DNA from: Nitrospira sp.
GTDB taxonomy: Bacteria; Nitrospirota; Nitrospiria; Nitrospirales; Nitrospiraceae
Assembly (NCBI GenBank): GCA_030123605.1
Contig: CP126123.1
Span: forward strand, 682,001-746,000
Reading direction: 5' to 3'
DNA: 64,000 nt
The position numbers were made by a program, and so were the translations under genes. The notes beneath the pieces were generated by a model that worked only from the letters and a program-made list of their open reading frames with translations, had not been told where the DNA came from and did no database searches. Shown piece after piece: positions 16,845 to 25,082 of this stretch (positions within the stretch are counted from its first letter, which is position 1; every line of letters begins with the position of its first letter).

Positions 16845-17513
16845 ATGCAACGACATTTCGACCAAGACCTCACCCACCTCAAGCGACAATTGCTCCGGAT
16901 GGGCGGACTCGTGGAATCGCAGATCCACCAGGCCCTGCAGGCCCTGGTGGATCGGAACTCCGACCTGGCCTCCACCATCATCGAGCAGGACCACGATGTC
17001 AATGCGCTCGACGTGGAGATCGACGACCTCTGCATCCGATTGCTGGCCCTCCAGCAACCCACGGCCCGCGACCTCCGTTTCGTCACGACGGGCATGAAGA
17101 TCTCGTCCGAGCTCGAGCGTATGGGTGATCTGGCGGACAACATCGCCCGGCGGGTGCTGGAGCTGAACGGCGAACCGCAACTGAAGCCCTATATCGACAT
17201 CCCGCGCATGGCCGATTGGACGATGCGGATGGTCAAGGCCTGTCTGGATGCCTTCGTGAATTCCGACCCGACGCTGGCGCGGAAGGTCTGCAGGGACGAC
17301 GATTTCGTGGATGATCTGAACGAACAGTTGTTTCGAGAACTCCTCTCCTTTATGCTGGAGGACACGCGGACGATTACCCGCGCGATCCGGCTGACCTTCG
17401 TCGCGAAATCGCTCGAACGGATCGCCGATCACGCGACCAACATCGCGGAACTCGTCGTCTATATGGTCGAAGGCAAGAACATCCGACACGTCGCTCCCTC
17501 CGTCAATTGCTAG
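16845..17513 (+). CDS. phoU: Phosphate transport regulator PhoU
   Basis: 222 residues. It has two three-helix PhoU repeats: DLTHLKRQLLRMGG...ALQALVD and MKISSELERMGDLADNIARR, then the second repeat with TFVAKSLERIADHATNIAE. The E/DxxxD metal motifs ERMGDLADN and ERIADHATN are intact. PhoU signals Pst status to the PhoR/PhoB pair and limits uptake. No PhoR kinase is encoded in this window. It lies downstream of pstB across the palindromic repeat and 7 bases before the Ppx/GppA gene. Confidence 0.95.
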   Translation: MQRHFDQDLTHLKRQLLRMGGLVESQIHQALQALVDRNSDLASTIIEQDHDVNALDVEIDDLCIRLLALQQPTARDLRFVTTGMKISSELERMGDLADNIARRVLELNGEPQLKPYIDIPRMADWTMRMVKACLDAFVNSDPTLARKVCRDDDFVDDLNEQLFRELLSFMLEDTRTITRAIRLTFVAKSLERIADHATNIAELVVYMVEGKNIRHVAPSVNC

Positions 17514-17520
17514 AAGACCC

Positions 17521-19074
17521 ATGCCCAAGCTTGCCGTTCTGGACATCGGCACCAATTCCATCCATATGGTGTTGGCCGAAGTCCAACCGGACTATTCCTA
17601 CAAGATCCTCGACCGCTTCAAAGACATGACCCGTCTGGGCGACGGGGTCTTCACCTCACGTCGCCTGTCCGACCAAGCCATGATGCGCGGGTTGGAGGTG
17701 ATCCGGAACCTCGTCACGCTCGCCCGGAACAAGGGCTACGAGCGGATCGAGGGCGTGGCGACCAGCGCGGTGCGCGAGGCGCGCAACGGCGGCGAGTTTC
17801 TGGATCATGTCGCGCAGCAAACCGGCCTGACCGTGCGGGTCATCACCGGCGCGGAAGAAGCGCGTCTGATCTTTCTCGGCGTGCAGAACAGCGTCGCCTT
17901 GCCGGAACTGCCGACGCTCGTGATCGACATCGGGGGCGGTTCGGTCGAGCTGATCGTCGGCAATCGGGAGACGGTCTTCCATGCCCGCAGCCTCAAGCTG
18001 GGGGCGATTCGGTTGAAGGACCTCTATCTGACGAAAACGCCGCCGCCCAAGGCGATGCAGCAGGCATTGGAAGAGGCCGTCACCGGCCAACTCAAGAGCG
18101 CGCTCGGTCCCTATAAGACCAGGAAGGTGGAGCAGATCATCGCCACGTCCGGAATGGCCGCCAACCTGGCGGAGGTGATCCATTTGCAACGCACGGGCCG
18201 TCCGTTGCCGCAGCTGAACTTGGCGAAAGTTTCCGCCAAGGAAGTCGCCGCGGTCGAAAAACGTCTGGCCGACGCCCCGCTCAAAACACGCCTGGCCATT
18301 CCGGGCCTCGATCCCAAACGGGTGGACACCTTGCTTCCCGCCGCCGTGGTGCTCAGGGTTCTGCTGGAGCTGCTGCAGAAGGATGAGATCACGATTTGCG
18401 ACAAAGCCATCAGGGAAGGCATCATCTACGACTTTATCCAGCGGCACCACGAAGGGATTCAGGCGGAACGAGACATTCCCGATGTCCGCAAACGCAACAT
18501 CCTCGCCTTGGCCCGTCGCTGCCACGTCTCTGAGACCCACGCGCTCCATGTCGCCGGTCTGGCGTTGCGCCTCTTCGACCACACCAAATCTCTGCATGGA
18601 TTCGGACAACGGGAGCGGCAATGGTTGGAGTTCGCCGCGATCCTGCACGACATCGGCTATCTGATCAATTCGCGGCAGCATCACAAACATGCCTACTATC
18701 TGATCAAGCACAGTGATCTTTCCGGATTCACCGCCGATGAAATCGATCTGGTGGCGAATGTCGCGCGTTATCACCGCCGGGCCGTGCCCCATCGAAAACA
18801 CGACGAGTTTTCACGGTTGCCGGAAGGGACGAAACGCGTCGTCAAGGTGCTGTCCGCCCTGCTCCGCATCGCCGACGGCCTGGACCGCAGCCAATTCTCG
18901 GTGGTGCAGAACGTCGATGTCGCGATCGGCAAGACCGTGGTCATGACTCTGCACCTGTCCGGTGATGCCGAGCTGGAAATTTGGGCCGCGAGGGGACGCA
19001 GCGATTTGTTCGAGAAGGTCTTCAAGCGGCCGGTTCAGTTCACAGCGGCGTCCCAGGAGGACGAGGCTCCATGA
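17521..19074 (+). CDS. Exopolyphosphatase / pppGpp phosphohydrolase (Ppx/GppA) with HD domain
   Basis: 517 residues. The N-terminal actin-like fold has LDIGTNSIHMVLAE (phosphate 1) and VIDIGGGSVELIVG (phosphate 2), with EGVATSAVREA and TGAEEARLIF between them. The C-terminal half is an HD-type domain with H...ILHDIGYL at ~375 and YHRRAVPHR. The family hydrolyses polyphosphate or pppGpp; the sequence alone does not separate Ppx from GppA. The phoU and CHAD neighbours favour polyphosphate. Its stop overlaps the next ATG (ATGA). Confidence 0.92.
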   Translation: MPKLAVLDIGTNSIHMVLAEVQPDYSYKILDRFKDMTRLGDGVFTSRRLSDQAMMRGLEVIRNLVTLARNKGYERIEGVATSAVREARNGGEFLDHVAQQTGLTVRVITGAEEARLIFLGVQNSVALPELPTLVIDIGGGSVELIVGNRETVFHARSLKLGAIRLKDLYLTKTPPPKAMQQALEEAVTGQLKSALGPYKTRKVEQIIATSGMAANLAEVIHLQRTGRPLPQLNLAKVSAKEVAAVEKRLADAPLKTRLAIPGLDPKRVDTLLPAAVVLRVLLELLQKDEITICDKAIREGIIYDFIQRHHEGIQAERDIPDVRKRNILALARRCHVSETHALHVAGLALRLFDHTKSLHGFGQRERQWLEFAAILHDIGYLINSRQHHKHAYYLIKHSDLSGFTADEIDLVANVARYHRRAVPHRKHDEFSRLPEGTKRVVKVLSALLRIADGLDRSQFSVVQNVDVAIGKTVVMTLHLSGDAELEIWAARGRSDLFEKVFKRPVQFTAASQEDEAP

Positions 19075-19820
19075 TCGACCAACCTCCTGCTCCGGCCGGC
19101 GCCCATCCCTATCCAGGAAAACTCATCATCGTCGAAGGCATCGACGGGTCGGGAAAGAGCACCCAACTGCAGCTCCTGCAAAAGTGGCTCGAATCCCAGG
19201 GACACAAGGTCTTTTTCACCGAATGGAACTCCTCGAACCTCGTCCGTGATACGACGAAACGTGGCAAGAAGAGCAAGAGCCTGACGCCGACCACCTTCAG
19301 CCTCCTCCATGCGACGGACTTTGCCAGCCGCCTGTACCATGAGATTCTCCCGCCGCTGAAGGCCGGTATGCTCGTCCTGGCCGACCGCTACATGTACACG
19401 GCCTTCGCGCGCGACGTGGTGCGGGGGGTGTCGCCCTCCTGGGTGCGCAAGCTCTACAGTTTTGCGATCAGGCCCGATTTGGCCTTTTATTTCAACGTGC
19501 CCATCGATGTCGCGATGGATCGCCTACTCGGCGGCACCAGGGCGCAACTGAAGTATTACGAAGCCGGCATGGATTTGGGGCTGAGTCAGGACATCCACGA
19601 AAGTTTCCTGCTGTTCCAGTCGCGCATCTTGACCGAGTACGACAAGATCGTGCATGAATTCGGATTGACCGTCATGGATGCGACGAAGGATATCACGGCG
19701 CAACAGACCGACATGCGAGCGATGGTGAGCGCCGCCCTGGCGCAGTACAAACCACGAAGAGGAACCCATGGCCGGCGGACGTTATTTTGGCGACGGTTTG
19801 ACGTATCTAAATCCGAGTGA
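19071..19820 (+). CDS. Thymidylate-kinase-like P-loop protein, intact P-loop
   Basis: 249 residues from the ATG at 19071 (CAGGAGG upstream, ATGA overlap with ppx). The P-loop GIDGSGKST is at 23-31. A TMPK-type DRYMYTAFARD motif follows near residue 106, then YEAGMDLGL. True dTMP kinases are ~210 residues and usually lie among DNA-metabolism genes. Here it is translationally coupled to an exopolyphosphatase and overlaps a paralogue. A nucleotide or polyphosphate-related kinase role is an inference; the substrate is unknown. Confidence 0.82.
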   Translation: MIDQPPAPAGAHPYPGKLIIVEGIDGSGKSTQLQLLQKWLESQGHKVFFTEWNSSNLVRDTTKRGKKSKSLTPTTFSLLHATDFASRLYHEILPPLKAGMLVLADRYMYTAFARDVVRGVSPSWVRKLYSFAIRPDLAFYFNVPIDVAMDRLLGGTRAQLKYYEAGMDLGLSQDIHESFLLFQSRILTEYDKIVHEFGLTVMDATKDITAQQTDMRAMVSAALAQYKPRRGTHGRRTLFWRRFDVSKSE

Positions 19821-20505
19821 CCTGAAGGGCAAACTGATCGCGATCGAGGGGGCCGACGGGGTCGGGCGCTCGACCCATATCGAATCCCTTCAGGAGTGGC
19901 TGGAGGTGCAGGGGTACGGAGTCGTCACCACCGGATGGACGAGATCGAACCTCATGTCGAAGGCCATTGAAATGGCCAAGCAAGGCAACATTCTCGACCG
20001 CTGGTCGTTCAGTTTGCTGTATGCCACGGACTTCGCCGATCGATTGGAACACCAGATCGTTCCGGCGCTGCGCTCGGGCTTCATCGTGCTCGCCGATCGA
20101 TACATTTATACTGCGTTCGCCCGAGATCTCGTGCGCAGCGGAGACCGGCAATGGATCAGGGATGTGTTCGGCTTTGCGCTGATTCCCGACCTGGTCTGTT
20201 ACCTGCGCATCGATGTCGAGACGTTGGCGTTGCGGGTGATCGAGAGTAAGGGCATGAACTACTGGGAATCGGGGATGGACCTGCGGCTCGGCGGGGACCT
20301 GTACGACAGTTTCAAAAAATATCAAGGCCTGTTGATCGAAGAGTTCGACAAGATGGCCGAAGAGTTCAGGTTTCGGGTGATCGATGCGCGGAAGTCTCCC
20401 GAAGAGATCCAGGACGAATTGCGCGCCACCATTCAGCCTCTGCTGTCAGACACCCCCGTCCATACCTCGCCGAGGATCGGGACAGCCGAAGGCCCCGTCG
20501 TGTGA
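19768..20505 (+). CDS. Thymidylate-kinase-like protein with Lys-to-Arg P-loop
   Basis: 245 residues. It is paralogous to the upstream protein, whose gene it overlaps by 53 bases. The P-loop reads GADGVGRST (28-36), with Arg34 where the catalytic Lys is expected. The matching DRYIYTAFARD and YWESGMDLRL motifs are kept. The missing Lys suggests weak or absent catalysis and perhaps a structural partner of the first protein (inference). The last ~20 residues are low-complexity. Confidence 0.82.
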   Translation: MAGGRYFGDGLTYLNPSDLKGKLIAIEGADGVGRSTHIESLQEWLEVQGYGVVTTGWTRSNLMSKAIEMAKQGNILDRWSFSLLYATDFADRLEHQIVPALRSGFIVLADRYIYTAFARDLVRSGDRQWIRDVFGFALIPDLVCYLRIDVETLALRVIESKGMNYWESGMDLRLGGDLYDSFKKYQGLLIEEFDKMAEEFRFRVIDARKSPEEIQDELRATIQPLLSDTPVHTSPRIGTAEGPVV

Positions 20506-20511
20506 TTCTGC

Positions 20512-21009
20512 TCACGCGAGGGCGCGCAATTGCGTCGCCGTGAGCCACCATTCGAGGAGGCCCTTCACCGGTCCTGCGGCCTCTTCGAGACGGATCAAGC
20601 AGGCGCCGGCCTTCTTCAACGCGAGCCCGGCGCAAGGCTTTCCCGTGAGAAAAATGGCCGCGGCCATGCTCAGGTAAGGTTCGTGGCCGATGCAGATCAC
20701 GACGGAGTCCGGCGGCAGGGTGTTGAGCAGCGAAAAGAGCTTTTCTGGTGCGGTCCCGGGGGACAGTTCGTCGCAGATGTGAACGGCAGGCCTTGGACGG
20801 AGGAGGCCATGAAGGATATCGGCCGTTTGACGCGCACGCAACAGGGGGCTGGTCAAGAGATGGGTCGGAACGATGGAAAGGGTGCGCAATCCCCTGCCGG
20901 ATTGGCCGGTACGTTTGACGCCCTTGTCCGTAAGCGGGCGATCCTGCTCCTGGCCGTCCCATTCCCCTCGTTCGACCGCAATGCCATGTCGAAACAAGAT
21001 GCAATCCAC
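20512..21009 (-). CDS. sixA: SixA-type histidine phosphatase
   Basis: 165 residues from a GTG at 21009 with GAGAGAGG upstream. The histidine phosphatase motif is LFRHGIA at 5-11, followed by DRPLTDKG, LLTSPLLRARQTA (Arg for phosphate binding) and a second His in CIGHEPYLS. SixA removes phosphate from His of HPt-type proteins in E. coli; many relatives sit beside CHAD proteins. It is convergent with the kinase-like pair and divergent from the CHAD gene. Confidence 0.88.
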   Translation of the reverse strand: MDCILFRHGIAVERGEWDGQEQDRPLTDKGVKRTGQSGRGLRTLSIVPTHLLTSPLLRARQTADILHGLLRPRPAVHICDELSPGTAPEKLFSLLNTLPPDSVVICIGHEPYLSMAAAIFLTGKPCAGLALKKAGACLIRLEEAAGPVKGLLEWWLTATQLRALA

Positions 21010-21085
21010 CGATCAACCTCTCTCGGTAAGATGTGAGGAACCGTGCCGAACCGCCCGCTGATGTTCAGCGAGACGATCGGGATGT

Positions 21086-21913
21086 ATGACCAGCCCACGC
21101 CGGACTATACATACAGAACCACGTCGGGATTCACAAGGGTTGGCGCGGACTGCTGCCGGGTACCGGGCAACGGTACTCCGGTTGCTGCGACGCCTGACGG
21201 CCGGCGGCTGCCGGGCCGCCGACGTCCATGCGATCCGCACCCATTGCCGACGCCTTCAAGCCCTGTCGGAATTCTGCGGTGACGATGAGCAAGCCGCCGT
21301 CATGGCGGAGAACGTGAGCCGGTTGAGCACATTACGCACGCTCCAGGTCTTTCAACAATACCTGGCGAAGATTGACGCGCCTCAAGCGGACCGGGCCGTG
21401 CTCCGGGCTCGGACCATGAAAAAAATACGTGCGCTGCAGCGGAAACATGTCTTCGGTCGGATCGAACAGGCAGTCAAAAACCATGTGTTACCTGCGTTGA
21501 CCGGTCCGGGTCGGTCACCGAAGGATCGGCTTGAGCTTCTGTGCCATGAGCATGTGCGGAACCTTGAAGGGCTGATCGAGGCGGTCAAGGAAAAGCCCCG
21601 CCGCAAGCGACTCCATGCGTTGCGCCTGAGGCTGAAAACCGTTCGCTATCAGACGGAGTGGTTGCCGGGTCGTTCGGCATCGAAACAACAGGTCGTGAAG
21701 CGGATCAAGAAGGTCCAGACGTTGTTGGGCCGCTATGAAGAGTTGGCCGATTTCAAGCGATGGGGTAAGGAACTGGACAGGACGGTTCAGGCACGTATTC
21801 AGAAGGATTGGAAACGGGTCAGGAAACGGGCCAGGGCGGTGCCGGCGGATCTAGCATGGCTGGTAGAAACGTTGGCATCAGGTCGGCTCTGGAGTGAGGT
21901 GGGACGGACGTGA
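21086..21913 (+). CDS. CHAD-domain protein
   Basis: 275 residues, very rich in Arg/Lys and mostly alpha-helical. The two CHAD His/basic motifs are VHAIRTHCRRLQALSEF (~48) and LHALRLRLKTVRYQTEW (~180). CHAD domains bind polyphosphate through these basic helices. The next-door SixA and nearby Ppx/PhoU fit a polyphosphate module. The ribosome site before the ATG is weak, so the start may vary. Confidence 0.88.
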   Translation: MTSPRRTIHTEPRRDSQGLARTAAGYRATVLRLLRRLTAGGCRAADVHAIRTHCRRLQALSEFCGDDEQAAVMAENVSRLSTLRTLQVFQQYLAKIDAPQADRAVLRARTMKKIRALQRKHVFGRIEQAVKNHVLPALTGPGRSPKDRLELLCHEHVRNLEGLIEAVKEKPRRKRLHALRLRLKTVRYQTEWLPGRSASKQQVVKRIKKVQTLLGRYEELADFKRWGKELDRTVQARIQKDWKRVRKRARAVPADLAWLVETLASGRLWSEVGRT

Positions 21914-21925
21914 GTCCCATACCTA

Positions 21926-22633
21926 TCAGGCTTCGACTATGCCGGACGGACCAGGGGTCAATCGATAGCCTCCGCCCGAGACCGAGGAAACCTGTCCGAC
22001 CATCGCCCCCTCCCTTCCCAGCTTTCGGTTGAGCTGTTGTAAACAATGGTCGAGTTCGACGTCATGCAGGAGTTCGTCGTCGCCCCATAACAGCGTCTTG
22101 AGTTCTTCCCGAGGGACGACCTGTCCGACCGTGCTCGCCAATCGACGCAAGGCCTTCCACTCGTGGGTGGTGAGCGTCATCTGTTTTCCACGATAGACCG
22201 CGACATAGAGATTGTCGGCCAAGACGAGGTCTTCGGCCAGGTCTTCATCCTGCCCCTGTCTGGAACGACGCAATAACGCTCGGACCCGCGCGATGAGTTC
22301 GGCGGCCCCGTACGGCTTGACGATGAAATCATCGGCGCCGCCGTCCAGGGCTTCCGCTCGGCGTTCTTCAGACGAATATCCCGACAAGACGAGGATGGGA
22401 ATGTGTTTGGTGGAGGGGTCTTGCCGTAAGCGCCGGCAGATCTCCCGCCCCGTGATGCCGGGAAGGTTGTCGTCGGTCACGATCAAGGCAGGCTTGATGC
22501 GCCAGACATCCTGCATCCCGGACGGTCCATCGAAGGCGACATTGGTGCGAAAGGACGCCTGTCGCAGGATTTGATCCAGCAACCGGGCCTGGCTTTGGTC
22601 GTCTTCGACAATCTGGATGATTTCGAGCCCCAT
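21926..22633 (-). CDS. OmpR-type response regulator
   Basis: 235 residues from the ATG at 22633. ATG 22654 and TTG 22720 (AGAGG upstream) are in-frame alternatives. The receiver at 5-120 has EDD (10-12), Asp54 in VTDDNLPG, Ser in VLSGYS and Lys in FIVKPYG, so it is complete. The DNA-binding wing (~140-230) has TTHEWKALRRL and LLWGDDE, ending SVSGGGYRLTPGP. It lies at the end of the exosortase/EPS gene run, 155 bases after the ATPase gene. Its kinase is not in the window. Confidence 0.85.
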   Translation of the reverse strand: MGLEIIQIVEDDQSQARLLDQILRQASFRTNVAFDGPSGMQDVWRIKPALIVTDDNLPGITGREICRRLRQDPSTKHIPILVLSGYSSEERRAEALDGGADDFIVKPYGAAELIARVRALLRRSRQGQDEDLAEDLVLADNLYVAVYRGKQMTLTTHEWKALRRLASTVGQVVPREELKTLLWGDDELLHDVELDHCLQQLNRKLGREGAMVGQVSSVSGGGYRLTPGPSGIVEA

Positions 22634-22788
22634 AGGCACACGCCGATGAACCATGATCGGTCGCAAGCGGCCGGAACTTGAGCATCTCTCGATGGGAGCT
22701 GCTCTCCCACATTCGGCCAACGGTACGCCTCTCTTGAGCGATGTAGTTCATGAAGCGTGTTGAGGACCGTTCTGCTCTTGTCGATCAC

Positions 22789-24186
22789 CTATCCATTTCC
22801 CTTCAACAACTGCCGCATCTGTTTCCACGCCTTCCCGATCCACCGCAACTGATTTCGCCTGGATTCTGAATCGGCAGGTTGATAATCCTCGAGGTGCGAG
22901 AGTCTGGCGGCCGTATCCTTGAAGCTCCGGTCCGTCCGAAAAATCAGCCGGTATTGTTCCAGTGCCTCGGGCTTCTCACCCAACTGCTCCAAGGTTCGAC
23001 CGAGAAGGTACCGAACGTTCAAGCTGTACTGATGAGGCGCACTGAAATCGATGCAAGCCTTCCGAAAGGCCGCCACGGCCTGGTTGATTTGGCCGAGCGC
23101 ACGGTAACAGAGACCGATCTGGCCGAACGACTGCAGGTGGTAGGAGGGATCGCGGGCAGCCTGTTCGAACTGAGCGATCGCTTCTCTGAAGTCCTGTGAC
23201 TTCTTGAGTGCAAGCCCCCGCTGGTAACAGCTCTCCGCCGGTCCGACAAAGGTCGGTCTCTCCTTCGACTTGGCAGGCACAGCCACGATGGTTTCTTCAG
23301 CGGCCTCCGGCACTCCCGGCTTTTCCGTACCGTCCGCAGCCGCGAGCAGGGTCAGGTCCTCCAGTTCGGAAAGCGGGAGAATGCGGTTCTTTTTCCGATC
23401 CAGGGCGGCCTGTGCGAGCAGCTTTGCCGTAATGTGCGGCGCCTGTTGGGCAAACCCATAGGTCAGCGCCATTTCACAGACTTGATTGATCAGCCGGGGA
23501 TTGCCCTGGCTCAAGCGATAGGTCAGGGTGCAAGCCTGGGTGCTGAATAGGGGGCGCGTGCCTCCCGCCAGCTGAATCCGATGGCGCATATAATGCACAA
23601 CCTCTTCTTCCGTGAACGGTTGGAGGTGGTAGTCCACAACCACTCGCTGCGCGAATTGCATCATATCCGTCCGCCGCAGCAGCACCTGCAGATCCGGCTG
23701 ACCGGACAGGATGATTTGAAGGTGCAGTGTCTTCTCTTGATTCAAGTTGGAGAGAAGCCGCAGTTCCTCCAGTAGTTTCACACCAAGATTCTGCGCCTCG
23801 TCCATGATCAGAACCACCCGCCGGTTCCGCGCCGCCTCCTGCGCGAGGAACTGAACGAAGAGGTGTTGGGCTTCCACCGGATCGAGTTGTTTGTTGTTGA
23901 GACCCAGGGTGAGCAGAATCCAGGGCAGCAGATGATCCACATCGTAACGGGTATTCGTCAGAAACCCGATCGCGTAGGCATCGTGGTTGTCCGCAATGAG
24001 CTTCTGAAGTAAGGATGTCTTGCCCATGCCAGGATCGCCGGTCAGGACCATGAAGGGCGCCTCGGTCAGCAAGCCGTACTCCAACAAACTGTACGCAGTC
24101 CGATGGGTTGAGCCGAGGTAAAGGAAGTCGTTGTCCGGCAGGAGCGAAAACGGCTTGCTGTGGAGGCGGTAGAAGTCTTTGTACAT
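22789..24186 (-). CDS. ExeA-like AAA ATPase with C-terminal TPRs (exosortase-locus type)
   Basis: 465 residues. The N-terminus YKDFYRLHSKPFSLLPD is typical of ExeA/exosortase-associated ATPases. Walker A is GDPGMGKTS (50-58), Walker B is VVLIMDEAQ near 125, and sensor LSGQPDL follows. A lid with QGNPRLINQVCE precedes a linker and TPR units (~315-430). Such ATPases accompany exosortase and EPS export genes; the exact job is unknown. It follows the BY-kinase-like gene by 7 bases, on the same strand. Confidence 0.88.
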   Translation of the reverse strand: MYKDFYRLHSKPFSLLPDNDFLYLGSTHRTAYSLLEYGLLTEAPFMVLTGDPGMGKTSLLQKLIADNHDAYAIGFLTNTRYDVDHLLPWILLTLGLNNKQLDPVEAQHLFVQFLAQEAARNRRVVLIMDEAQNLGVKLLEELRLLSNLNQEKTLHLQIILSGQPDLQVLLRRTDMMQFAQRVVVDYHLQPFTEEEVVHYMRHRIQLAGGTRPLFSTQACTLTYRLSQGNPRLINQVCEMALTYGFAQQAPHITAKLLAQAALDRKKNRILPLSELEDLTLLAAADGTEKPGVPEAAEETIVAVPAKSKERPTFVGPAESCYQRGLALKKSQDFREAIAQFEQAARDPSYHLQSFGQIGLCYRALGQINQAVAAFRKACIDFSAPHQYSLNVRYLLGRTLEQLGEKPEALEQYRLIFRTDRSFKDTAARLSHLEDYQPADSESRRNQLRWIGKAWKQMRQLLKGNG

Positions 24187-24193
24187 CGATGGC

Positions 24194-25021
24194 CTACAGT
24201 ATTTTCTTCATGCCGTCCGGTGTGGCTGTCGAGTAGCCGATCTTGTTGACCACCGTGCCCAATACAGGAACGGCCTGTTTCACCAGTGCGAGGGACCGTT
24301 CGACATCCTCGACTTTCGTTCGTCCCTCTTGCACCACCAACAATAACGCATCGAGGTATGGCGCGAAGGCCAACACGTCGGACGCTTCCAACAACGGCGG
24401 CAAGTCGAAAAGAATCATCCTGGATTGATAACGGTGTTTGAACTCCTCGACTAACGCGATCATTTTCGGTGAGGTCAAGGCCTCTGCCGAATGGGATACG
24501 GCATGTCCTCCGGGGAGGAAGACGAAACGACCGATACCGGGATTGATCAGCAATTGTTCGATCGGGACATCGTCGAGGAGATAGTCTGCCAGTCCCCTGC
24601 AGGACTTGAGGTCGAACATCTCATGAACGGTCGGATGCCGGAGATTGGCATCGACGAGCAGAACGGATTGCGTGACATCCATGACCAGGCTCGCGGCGAG
24701 ATTGACGGCCGTGAAGGTTTTCCCTTCCCCCGCGCCGGGACTGGTCACGCCGATGACGTTCCATCCCTTCTCTCTTACCCGGTGCAGAATTTGTGTCCGG
24801 AGAATCTTAAAGGCATCCACAAAGGGGCCTGCATCGAACCCGGCCAGAATGCGCTGTTCACGAAGCACCGACTCGGGAACCTGCACCGAGCGCGTGCGAG
24901 TATAAACAATCGTGGCAGGCACCGCCCTCATGGGTTGGCTCCGTGCGGACCTGGAACTCGGACGATTCTGACTCTGATGTTGTTGTTTATACCGATCGAG
25001 CGCAGCCTGAAACCATTCCAT
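24194..25021 (-). CDS. CpsD/CapB-type ATPase of EPS biosynthesis (BY-kinase-like)
   Basis: 275 residues. Walker A is SPGAGEGKTFTAVN (~94), Walker A' is VLLVDANLRHPTVH, Walker B is RMILFDLPP. This is the ATPase half of bacterial tyrosine kinases that pair with Wzz-type activators, here the next gene upstream. The usual C-terminal Tyr cluster is missing; the end is STATPDGMKKIL, with a single Tyr nearby. It may act without autophosphorylation. AAAGGGATCG precedes the ATG. Confidence 0.88.
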   Translation of the reverse strand: MEWFQAALDRYKQQHQSQNRPSSRSARSQPMRAVPATIVYTRTRSVQVPESVLREQRILAGFDAGPFVDAFKILRTQILHRVREKGWNVIGVTSPGAGEGKTFTAVNLAASLVMDVTQSVLLVDANLRHPTVHEMFDLKSCRGLADYLLDDVPIEQLLINPGIGRFVFLPGGHAVSHSAEALTSPKMIALVEEFKHRYQSRMILFDLPPLLEASDVLAFAPYLDALLLVVQEGRTKVEDVERSLALVKQAVPVLGTVVNKIGYSTATPDGMKKIL

Positions 25022-25082
25022 GGCGATCCCTTTCCCTGCGACCAGGCAACCTGAAGGAGTCAGCGTGTGACCGTGCCCCCAC

